Assembly: GCF_023277745.1 (NCBI RefSeq)
Contig: NZ_CP086322.1
Coordinates: 6,076,001 to 6,140,000, forward strand
DNA length: 64,000 bases
Direction of reading: 5' to 3'
Source: Streptomyces halobius
Lineage (GTDB): Bacteria; Actinomycetota; Actinomycetes; Streptomycetales; Streptomycetaceae
Made by a program: the position numbers and the translations under genes. Shown here piece after piece: positions 33,335 to 40,428 of this stretch (position 1 is its first letter; each line of letters opens with the position of its first letter). The notes beneath the pieces were generated by a model. That model was not told the DNA's origin, made no database searches, and was given only the letters and a program-made list of their open reading frames with translations.

Positions 33335-34681
33335 TCAGGAGCCCGCCGCCCCATTGGGCAGTTCCACTTGGGCGCCCAGGCTGACCAGCTTCTCCATGAA
33401 GTTCTCGTAGCCGCGGTTGATCAGTTCGATACCGTGGACGCGGGACGTGCCCTGGGCCGCCAGCGCCGCGATCAGGTACGAGAAGCCGCCGCGCAGGTCG
33501 GGGATGACCAGGTCGGAGCCCTGCAGCTTGGTGGGGCCGGAGACGACCGCGGAGTGCAGGAAGTTGCGCTGGCCGAAGCGGCAGGCGGAGCCGCCCAGGC
33601 ACTCGCGGTAGAGCTGGATGTGGGCGCCCATCTGGTTGAGCGCGGAGGTGAAGCCGAGGCGGGACTCGTAGACCGTCTCGTGGACGATGGACAGGCCCGA
33701 TGCCTGGGTCAGGGCGACCACCAGGGGCTGCTGCCAGTCGGTCTGGAAACCGGGGTGGACGTCGGTCTCCAGGGCGATGGCGTCGAGCGAGCCGCCCGGG
33801 TGCCAGAAGCGGATGCCCTCGTCGTCGATCTCGAAGGCGCCGCCGACCTTACGGAAGGTGTTGAGGAAGGTCATCATGGAGCGCTGCTGGGCGCCGCGCA
33901 CGTAGATGTTGCCTTCGGTGGCCAGCGCCGCGGAGGCCCAGGAGGCGGCCTCCAGGCGGTCCGGGAGGGCGCGGTGGTTGTAGCCGTCGAGCTTGTCGAC
34001 GCCGGTGATCCGGATCGTCCGGTCGGTGTCCATGGAGATGATCGCGCCCATTTTCTGCAGGACGCAGATGAGGTCCTCGATCTCCGGCTCCACGGCGGCG
34101 TTCGTCAACTCGGTGACGCCGTCCGCCAGGACGGCGGTCAGCAGCACCTGCTCGGTCGAGCCGACCGACGGGTACGGCAGTCGGATCTTGGTGCCGCGCA
34201 GCCGCTGCGGGGCCTCCAGGTACTGCCCGTCGGCGCGCTTCTCGATCGTCGCGCCGAACTGGCGCAGCACGTCGAAGTGGAAGTCCACCGGCCGGCCGCC
34301 GATGTCGCAGCCGCCCAGGCCCGGGATGAAGGCATGGCCGATGCGGTGCAGCAGCGGGCCGCAGAACAGGATGGGAATGCGGGAGGAGCCGGCGTGCGCG
34401 TCGATGTCGGCGACGTTGGCGCTCTCGACGTGCGACGGGTCGAGGATCAGCTCGCCGGGCTCGTCACCAGGACGCACCGTGACGCCGTGCAGCTGCAGCA
34501 GTCCGCGCACCACGCGCACATCGCGGATGTCGGGAACGTTGCGCAGCCGGCTCGGACCGCTGCCCAGGAGGGCGGCGACCATGGCCTTCGGCACTAGGTT
34601 CTTCGCACCGCGAACCCGGATCTCGCCGTCGAGCGGGGTGCCGCCGTGGACAAGCAGTACGTCGTCAGTAGAGACGGTCAT
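33335..34681 (-). CDS. murA: UDP-N-acetylglucosamine 1-carboxyvinyltransferase
   Basis: 448 residues; first committed step of peptidoglycan synthesis, transferring enolpyruvate from PEP to UDP-GlcNAc. The EPSP-synthase fold is full length. The catalytic Cys is kept at 125 (LGGCDIGGRPVDFH), so the fosfomycin-targeted residue is present rather than the resistant Asp variant. GGTPLDGEIRVRGAKN marks the substrate-binding N-terminus. ATG 34681 (MTVSTDDVLLVHGG) matches the family; a longer frame to 34795 was rejected. The 315 bases upstream are AT-rich. Confidence 0.95.
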   Translation of the reverse strand: MTVSTDDVLLVHGGTPLDGEIRVRGAKNLVPKAMVAALLGSGPSRLRNVPDIRDVRVVRGLLQLHGVTVRPGDEPGELILDPSHVESANVADIDAHAGSSRIPILFCGPLLHRIGHAFIPGLGGCDIGGRPVDFHFDVLRQFGATIEKRADGQYLEAPQRLRGTKIRLPYPSVGSTEQVLLTAVLADGVTELTNAAVEPEIEDLICVLQKMGAIISMDTDRTIRITGVDKLDGYNHRALPDRLEAASWASAALATEGNIYVRGAQQRSMMTFLNTFRKVGGAFEIDDEGIRFWHPGGSLDAIALETDVHPGFQTDWQQPLVVALTQASGLSIVHETVYESRLGFTSALNQMGAHIQLYRECLGGSACRFGQRNFLHSAVVSGPTKLQGSDLVIPDLRGGFSYLIAALAAQGTSRVHGIELINRGYENFMEKLVSLGAQVELPNGAAGS

Positions 34682-34996
34682 GGATCTCGCGTTCCTGGAG
34701 ACGGGCAGGGCCAAGGGGAAATGGTAAGGGCGTCGGAGGGGGTGTCCGTATGCCTGTGCAGGCTTCTTGCATGTAATGGCTTTGTCACAACACACTCGGC
34801 TACGATCCGCCTTTGATCTGTAATCGTTGTTTGGTCAAAAATTCACCAAAATGTCTTTAATGTGCGGTGAGGTCGGGGCTGATGCGGGCGTTCGGCCGTC
34901 CCGTGCGCCGGGGCTGCCGCCGTACGCCCTGAGCGCTCTCGCACCGGTCCGGCCGTTGACCCCCCGCATCGGGCCGAAGTGCGGGATCATGTGGCC
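34682..34996. other. AT-rich divergent promoter region of murA and the AlgH gene
   Basis: 34780-34865 is markedly AT-rich for this genome (for example TTGGTCAAAAATTCACCAAAATG). It likely contains the murA promoter, but I cannot assign hexamers with confidence. No gene. Confidence 0.4.
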
Positions 34997-35668
34997 ATGA
35001 CCGAGGTGTCCTCGCTCACAGGCCGGCTGCTCGTCGCGACGCCCGCGCTCGCCGATCCGAATTTCGACCGCGCGGTGGTGCTGCTGCTCGATCACGACGA
35101 CGAGGGCTCCCTCGGCGTGGTCCTGAACCGTCCGACGCCGGTCGGGGTGGGCGACATCCTCGCGCCGTGGGCCGCGCTGGCCGGTGAGCCGGGGGTGGTC
35201 TTCCAGGGCGGGCCGGTGTCGCTGGACTCGGCACTCGGGGTGGCGGTGGTCCCCGGCAGCGCCTCCGGGGACGGTATGCCGTCCGTCGGGGGCGGGGCGC
35301 GGCCCGGTGGTGCCGACGCGGAGGTGGCGGGCGAACCGGCCGCGGACCGCGCCGGGGGCGCGCCGCCCGGGGATGAGCCGCTGGGCTGGCGCCGGGTGCA
35401 CGGCGCGATCGGCCTGGTGGATCTGGAGGCCCCGCCGGAACTCCTCGCGACGGCGCTCGGCAGCCTGCGGATCTTCGCCGGTTACGCGGGCTGGGGGCCC
35501 GGCCAGCTGGAGGACGAGCTGGTCGAGGGCGCCTGGTACGTCGTGGAGTCCGAGCCGGGTGATGTCTCCTCGCCCGACCCGGAGCACCTGTGGCGGGCGG
35601 TGCTGCGGCGGCAGCGGAACGAGCTGGCGATGGTCGCGACGTATCCGGATGACCCGTCGCTGAACTGA
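34997..35668 (+). CDS. YqgE/AlgH family protein (DUF179)
   Basis: 223 residues. Family hallmarks: LTGRLLVATPALADPNFDRAVVLLLDHDDEGSLGVVLNRPT, FQGGPVSLDSALGV, and C-terminal FAGYAGWGPGQLEDELVEGAWYVV. Biochemical role unknown in bacteria. A Gly/Asp/Ala-rich insertion (about 93-130) lengthens it. ATG 34997 (MTEVSSLTG) is the conserved start; the site upstream is weak. Confidence 0.9.
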   Translation: MTEVSSLTGRLLVATPALADPNFDRAVVLLLDHDDEGSLGVVLNRPTPVGVGDILAPWAALAGEPGVVFQGGPVSLDSALGVAVVPGSASGDGMPSVGGGARPGGADAEVAGEPAADRAGGAPPGDEPLGWRRVHGAIGLVDLEAPPELLATALGSLRIFAGYAGWGPGQLEDELVEGAWYVVESEPGDVSSPDPEHLWRAVLRRQRNELAMVATYPDDPSLN

Positions 35669-35708
35669 ACGCGTCGACTGAGCGTCTCGACTGAGCCTCG
35701 TTCGGCGG

Positions 35709-35786
35709 CGTCTCGACTGGGAGTTGTGCGGTGGTGGCTCGGCTGGGGCCTGTGCGGTGGTACCTCGACTGGCGCTTGTGCGGGGC
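35709..35786. repeat. Three 26-bp imperfect tandem repeats
   Basis: Units 35709-35734, 35735-35760, 35761-35786 share a CTCGACTGG...TTGTGCGGTGG pattern. They lie in the gap between the AlgH gene and a small hypothetical gene. Confidence 0.6.
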
Positions 35787-35960
35787 GGTTGGACTGCTGC
35801 TCCTCCGGCTGTGTCCCCGGCCGGAATGTTGTTGATGGTTGGATTATTGTGACGGCTTCGTCATGGGGAATTGTTCAGTGGCTGTCGCTATGGTGCGAGG
35901 TGTTGGGGACGGCGCGCGGACGCGATGGCGGGTCCGCGCTGGACGAACGGGGAGAGCGCC

Positions 35961-36311
35961 ATGCAGAGGCCCAGTGTGCCCGAGGACCTGGATCATCCGC
36001 AGCGGCTGTGGGCGCGTGCCGTGACGCTGGCGGTGGTGGCGGCAGCCGTGGACGACTGGGACGAATTCACCTGGGGTGAGCGGGGATTGGAGTGCTGGAA
36101 CGGCGGCGGCTCCTACTGGTGGCGGCTGAAGCTGTTCGAGGACGGCCGCGCGCTGCTGTGCGGCCATGCGGACGGCAGCTATACGCACGACGGTGGCCGG
36201 CGGATCGACTTCCTGGCCGGCGGGCCCGAGTGGCTGCCCCGGGAGCGGCTGCGGGACGACGCCCGGGGGAACCTCCTCGGCTTCCTCTACTGGTGGCAGC
36301 AGGGCGCCTGA
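35961..36311 (+). CDS. Small hypothetical protein
   Basis: 116 residues, MQRPSVPEDLDHPQRLWARAVTLAVVAAAVDDWDEF..., acidic and Trp-rich (WNGGGSYWWRLKLFEDGRALLCGHADGSYTH). ATG 35961 has GGGGAGAG. Codon use fits a real gene. No known domain recognised; the frequent Trp and Asp suggest a soluble beta-rich fold. Next gene 24 bases downstream in the same direction. Confidence 0.65.
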   Translation: MQRPSVPEDLDHPQRLWARAVTLAVVAAAVDDWDEFTWGERGLECWNGGGSYWWRLKLFEDGRALLCGHADGSYTHDGGRRIDFLAGGPEWLPRERLRDDARGNLLGFLYWWQQGA

Positions 36312-36335
36312 GCCCGCGCCCCGTATCCCGGGAAA

Positions 36336-36641
36336 ATGCCGGACGACGGTCTGGAGATGGCGATGAGCTGGGCCGCGTCCGGTGACGCCGCGATCGGGAG
36401 GATCGTCGACGATCTCGTGGCCCGGGCGGAGAGCGAGGTGGATCTTGCGGCGGCGGTCCGCGCCTTCATCGCCGCCGCCGAGGCCCGTACGGTCGGTGCG
36501 GACGACATGGCCGCGCTGCTGGGCGCGGTCTGCGGTCAGGACGCCTGGTACGAGATCCGGCCGGCGGCCGCGCTGGCATTCGCCGGCCGGCTGGTGCTGA
36601 CGAGCGGCGACCGTGGCGGGGTGCCGGTGACGTCTGCCTGA
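36336..36641 (+). CDS. Small hypothetical protein
   Basis: 101 residues, mostly helical (IGRIVDDLVARAESEVDLAAAVRAFIAAAEARTVGADDMAALLGAVCGQDAWYEIRPAAALAFAGRLVL). It follows the previous small gene by 24 bases, which suggests a pair of interacting or co-expressed proteins. Start 36336 has a weak site; ATG 36357 is an alternative. No family assigned. Confidence 0.55.
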   Translation: MPDDGLEMAMSWAASGDAAIGRIVDDLVARAESEVDLAAAVRAFIAAAEARTVGADDMAALLGAVCGQDAWYEIRPAAALAFAGRLVLTSGDRGGVPVTSA

Positions 36642-36664
36642 ACGGCGTGGGAGGCGCCCCCACG

Positions 36665-36728
36665 CGCCGCTGCCGAACAGCCCCGCGCAGCGGACACAGC
36701 CCACCGCAGGCGCAACGGCGGGACAGCC
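36665..36728. repeat. Dispersed 64-bp repeat, copy 2 (inverted)
   Basis: Reverse complement of 5328-5391 with five mismatches. It sits directly upstream of a truncated transporter fragment and appears to mark the breakpoint. Confidence 0.8.
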
Positions 36729-36747
36729 AGAGACGTCGGCGCAGCAC

Positions 36748-36984
36748 CGGCTGCTGGGGCCGTGCGCGGACCGGGGCACGGTGGCCCTCGCCCTGCACAA
36801 TGCGGCCCTCTACCTGGGCAGCGCGGTCGGCTCGGCGCTCGGCGGGCCGGCGCTGGCGGCCGGACTGGCCCCGTACGCACTGCTCTGGGCGGCGGCCGTG
36901 GGACTCGCCGCGCACCTGGTGGCGGGCCGTCGCTCCCCGGTTGCGCTGCTCGTGAGTACCCTTGGCTCCTATGAGCACTCTTGA
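36748..36984 (+). pseudogene. C-terminal fragment of an MFS transporter
   Basis: VALALHNAALYLGSAVGSALGGPALAAGLAPYALLWAAAVGLAAHLVAG resembles the last two helices of DHA1-type efflux carriers (LHNAALYLGSALG motif). All preceding helices are missing and replaced by a dispersed repeat. Its stop at 36984 overlaps the next gene's start (36971). Confidence 0.6.
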
Positions 36985-37264
36985 GCCCGAGCGCGGGGCA
37001 GGTACGGGGACCCTCGTAGAGCCGACGCCGCAGGTGTCGCACGGCGACGGCGACCACGAGCGCTTCGCCCACTACGTCCAGAAAGACAAGATCATGGCCA
37101 GCGCGCTGGACGGCACTCCCGTCGTCGCGCTGTGCGGCAAGGTGTGGGTCCCGGGTCGTGACCCGAAGAAGTACCCCGTCTGCCCCATGTGCAAGGAGAT
37201 CTTCGAGTCCATGGGCGCCGGCGGCGACAAGGACAAGGGCGGCAAGGACGGCGGCAAGAAGTAG
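36971..37264 (+). CDS. DUF3039 protein
   Basis: 97 residues. Conserved core: HERFAHYVQKDKIMASALDGTPVVALCGKVWVPGRDPKKYPVCPMCKEIFE, with Cys residues in a CG...CPMC pattern suggesting a zinc site, then a Lys/Gly-rich tail (GGDKDKGGKDGGKK). Actinobacteria-specific family of unknown function. ATG 36971 (MSTLEPERG). Followed by three stacked hairpins. Confidence 0.88.
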   Translation: MSTLEPERGAGTGTLVEPTPQVSHGDGDHERFAHYVQKDKIMASALDGTPVVALCGKVWVPGRDPKKYPVCPMCKEIFESMGAGGDKDKGGKDGGKK

Positions 37265-37290
37265 CCACCGGGCGTAGCCGGCGGTTTTCC

Positions 37291-37322
37291 GCGGTGAGCG
37301 GCGGGTCGTAGCCGCTCACCGC
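37291..37322 (+). terminator. Terminator after DUF3039 gene
   Basis: 12-bp perfect stem GCGGTGAGCGGC / GCCGCTCACCGC. A second hairpin ATGGCGG-TGCTT-CCGCCAT follows at 37323-37341. Confidence 0.7.
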
Positions 37323-37386
37323 ATGGCGGTGCTTCCGCCATGGGTGCGGGTCCGGGTCCCTCGGGGGCCTGGACCCGTCGTCGTTC

Positions 37387-37518
37387 TGGAAGCCGGACGC
37401 GAACGACCGGGGCGGGATCATGGCAGCATCGATCGTGATGACCATCCCCGTGCTGGTCTTCTTCGTACTCGTACAGCGCCGGCTGGTATCGGGCCTGGGC
37501 GGCGCGGTGAAGGGCTGA
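37387..37518 (+). pseudogene. C-terminal fragment of a sugar ABC-transporter permease
   Basis: In-frame translation GGIMAASIVMTIPVLVFFVLVQRRLVSGLGGAVKG then TGA at 37516 is the characteristic last helix and EAA-following tail of carbohydrate ABC permeases of the MalG/DasC kind. Everything N-terminal is missing. It ends four bases before the hexosaminidase start, which suggests the ancestral order was sugar importer then hexosaminidase. Confidence 0.65.
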
Positions 37519-37522
37519 CGGC

Positions 37523-39325
37523 ATGCCACACACAGACCCCGGAACCGGCTCCGGAGCGGACACCGGCACGGCCGCCGGAATCGGCTCCGGAACGGACAGC
37601 GGTACGAACACCGGAGCGGAGAACGGGTCCGGCACCGGAAGTGACCTGATTCCGGCGCCGCTCCGCATCGACGGGCCGTACCGCAGCGCCGTACGGCTCG
37701 GCGAGTCCACCGCGCTCGCGGCCGCCCCGGGCACCGAGGACACCGCGTGCTGGTTGCGCGACACCCTCGGCGCGGCCTTCGGCCTGCCCCTGCCACCCGG
37801 CCCCGACGACGCCGCGGACACCCTCTCCCTCACCCTCGACGGGGACCTCCCGGCCGAGGGCTACCGGCTGGACGCCGACGCCGCCTGGGGCGTACGGATC
37901 GCCGGCGGCAGCCCGGCCGGAGTCTTCTGGGGCGCGCAGACGCTCCGTCAGCTCCTCGGCCCCCGCGCCTTCCGCCGGGCACCGATCGCACCGGACCGGC
38001 CCCTCGCCCTGCCGCAGCAGAGCATCGAAGACGCCCCCCGCTTCCCCTGGCGCGGCATGCTGCTCGACGTCGCACGGCACTTCCTGCCCAAGGACGACGT
38101 GCTGCGCTGTCTGGACCTGCTCGCGGCCCACAAGCTCAACGTCCTCCACCTCCATCTCACCGACGACCAGGGCTGGCGCATCCAGATCACGCGTTACCCG
38201 AAGCTGACCGGGACCGGCGCCTGGCGGGCGCGCACCAAGCTCGGGCACCGCGCCTCCCCCCTCTGGGACGAGCGCCCGCACGGCGGCTACTACACCCAGG
38301 ACGACATCCGCGAGATCGTCGCCTACGCCGCCGCGCGGCATATCACCGTCGTCCCCGAGATCGATATTCCCGGGCACTCACAGGCCGCCATCGCCGCGTA
38401 CCCGGAACTCGGCAACACCGACGTCATCGACACCACCTCCCTGCGGGTCTGGGACACCTGGGGCGTCAATCCGAACGTACTCGCACCCACTGACAACGTC
38501 CTGCGGTTCTACGAGCACGTGCTGACGGAGGTCCTGGAACTCTTCCCCTCGCCGTTCGTGCACATCGGCGGCGATGAGTGCCCCAAGGATCAGTGGCAGG
38601 CGTCGCCGACCGCCCAGGCCCGGATCGCCGAGCTGGGCCTGGCCGACGAGGACGCCCTGCAGAGCTGGTTCATCCGGCACTTCGACCGCTGGCTCGCCGA
38701 CCGCGGACGGCGGCTGGTCGGCTGGGACGAGATCCTGGAGGGCGGGAGCCGGGCGCCGGAAGGTGAGACGACGGAAGGCGAGACGACGGAAGGCGAGACG
38801 ACGGAGCTGGGGCTGGCGGAGGCCGCCGTCGTCTCGTCCTGGCGCGGCTACGCGGGCGGGATCGCCGCCGCCCGCACCGGTCACGACGTCGTCATGTGCC
38901 CCGAACAGCAGGTGTATCTGGACCACCGTCAGCACGCCTCCCCGGACGAGCCGGTACCGATCGGCTATGTCCGCACGCTGGAGGACGTCCACCGCTTTGA
39001 GCCGGTGCCACCGGAGCTGACGGAGGAACAGGCCGCGCACGTCCTCGGCACCCAGGCCAACGTCTGGACCGAGGTCATGGACAGCCGGCAGCGCGTCGAC
39101 TACCAGGTCTTCCCCCGGCTCGCGGCGTTCGCCGAGGTCGCCTGGTCACGGCTGCCGCCGCCGGCCGACCGCGACCACCAGGACTTCACCCGCCGGATGA
39201 CCGCCCACTACGCCCGGCTCGACGCCCTCGGCGTCGACTACCGCCCGCCCGGCGGCCCACACCCCTGGCAGCGACGTCCCGGCGTGCTCGGACGACCCAT
39301 CGACGGGGTGCCCCCGAACGTGTGA
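37523..39325 (+). CDS. GH20 beta-N-acetylhexosaminidase
   Basis: 600 residues. N-terminal GH20b-like domain (about 45-160), then the GH20 barrel: FPWRGMLLDVARHFLPKDDVLRCLDLLAAHKLNVLHLHLTDDQGWRI and the catalytic Asp-Glu pair D351-E352 in HIGGDECPK, which act in substrate-assisted hydrolysis of terminal GlcNAc. No signal peptide; the start has a low-complexity GTGSGADTG-type extension, so it may act in the cytoplasm on imported chitobiose or on muropeptides. Residues about 413-427 are three EGETT units from 15-bp tandem repeats. A sugar-permease remnant just upstream supports a chito-oligosaccharide role. Confidence 0.92.
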   Translation: MPHTDPGTGSGADTGTAAGIGSGTDSGTNTGAENGSGTGSDLIPAPLRIDGPYRSAVRLGESTALAAAPGTEDTACWLRDTLGAAFGLPLPPGPDDAADTLSLTLDGDLPAEGYRLDADAAWGVRIAGGSPAGVFWGAQTLRQLLGPRAFRRAPIAPDRPLALPQQSIEDAPRFPWRGMLLDVARHFLPKDDVLRCLDLLAAHKLNVLHLHLTDDQGWRIQITRYPKLTGTGAWRARTKLGHRASPLWDERPHGGYYTQDDIREIVAYAAARHITVVPEIDIPGHSQAAIAAYPELGNTDVIDTTSLRVWDTWGVNPNVLAPTDNVLRFYEHVLTEVLELFPSPFVHIGGDECPKDQWQASPTAQARIAELGLADEDALQSWFIRHFDRWLADRGRRLVGWDEILEGGSRAPEGETTEGETTEGETTELGLAEAAVVSSWRGYAGGIAAARTGHDVVMCPEQQVYLDHRQHASPDEPVPIGYVRTLEDVHRFEPVPPELTEEQAAHVLGTQANVWTEVMDSRQRVDYQVFPRLAAFAEVAWSRLPPPADRDHQDFTRRMTAHYARLDALGVDYRPPGGPHPWQRRPGVLGRPIDGVPPNV

Positions 39326-39531
39326 GCGGCGCGCCGGACCGGCGCAGGTCCCCACGCCTCGGGCGCCGGGGACGAAACCGGACCAGCATCCCGTTCCCGG
39401 ACGGAACATCGCTTCGCGGACCCTCTCGCCCCGGTACCGGGAAGATGTGCCAGAGTTGCCACGTCCGGGCCGTGAACACGTACCGTACGGCGGAGCGGAA
39501 CAGCCGGGACGCCAGGGAAGGGGCAGCTGGC

Positions 39532-40428
39532 TTGACCACCCACGCACCGCACGCGTCACACAAGGTGACGTTGCCGGCCTCGCTCGACGAGGCGGTGGCG
39601 GCGCTCACCGCCATGCCCGCCGCCGTGCCCGTCGCGGGCGGCACCGACCTCATGGCGGCCGTCAACGCCGGACTCCTCAGACCCGCCGCCCTGGTGGGCC
39701 TCGGCCGGATCAGCGAGATCCGCGGCTGGCAGTACCAGGACGGTCACGCGCTGCTCGGTGCCGGCCTCACCCTCGCCCGTATGGGGCGCCCCGACTTCGC
39801 GGCCCTGATCCCCGGCCTGGCCGCCGCCGCGCGCGCGGCCGGACCCCCGCAGGTCCGCAACGCCGGGACCCTCGGCGGCAATATCGTCAGCTCCGCCCCC
39901 ACCGGCGACACCCTTCCCGTGCTCGCCGCCCTCGAAGCGACGCTGATCATCGCCGGTCCCGGGGGCGCCCGCCGTGAGATCCCGGTGAGTCATCTGCTGG
40001 CCGGCCGGGAGATGCTGCGGCCCGGCGAAGTCGTCGGCTTCGTACGGGTGCCGCTGCTGCACGCCTCGCAGACGTTCCTCAAGGCCACCGGCCGCACCGG
40101 CCCCGGACGCGCCACCGCCTCGGTGTCGCTGGTCCTGGACCCGGCCCGGCGGGGTGTGCGCTGCGCCGTCGGCGCGGTCGCCGCGATGCCGCTGCGCCCG
40201 CTGGAAGCCGAGCAGTGGGTCGCCTCGCTCATCGACTGGGACGGCCAACGCGGCCTGGTACCCGAGGCGCTGACCGCCTTCGGGGATTATGTCGCCGCCG
40301 CCTGCATCCCCGATCCGGCGCCGCCCGAGGACGGTTCGGAACCGGCGACCCTGCCGCCCGCCGCGCTGCACCTGCGCCGTACGGTGGCAGCACTGGCCCG
40401 CCGCGCACTTGGGAGGGCGCTCTCGTGA
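39532..40428 (+). CDS. Xanthine dehydrogenase-family FAD-binding subunit
   Basis: 298 residues, the medium subunit of a molybdenum hydroxylase. FAD motifs PVAGGTDLMAAV and RNAGTLGGNIVSSAPTGDTLP are clear. TTG 39532 (TTHAPHASHKVTLPASLDEAV) is preferred, with an AAGGGG site; a longer frame begins inside the hexosaminidase region. It overlaps the 2Fe-2S subunit gene by four bases (GTGA), and the Mo subunit gene follows: complete FAD, FeS, Mo operon. Substrate unknown. Confidence 0.9.
   Translation: MTTHAPHASHKVTLPASLDEAVAALTAMPAAVPVAGGTDLMAAVNAGLLRPAALVGLGRISEIRGWQYQDGHALLGAGLTLARMGRPDFAALIPGLAAAARAAGPPQVRNAGTLGGNIVSSAPTGDTLPVLAALEATLIIAGPGGARREIPVSHLLAGREMLRPGEVVGFVRVPLLHASQTFLKATGRTGPGRATASVSLVLDPARRGVRCAVGAVAAMPLRPLEAEQWVASLIDWDGQRGLVPEALTAFGDYVAAACIPDPAPPEDGSEPATLPPAALHLRRTVAALARRALGRALS

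Noticed and set aside
36781..36984. Intact 67-residue membrane protein
   Set aside because: It matches only the end of MFS carriers, begins at a repeat junction and overlaps the next gene's start.
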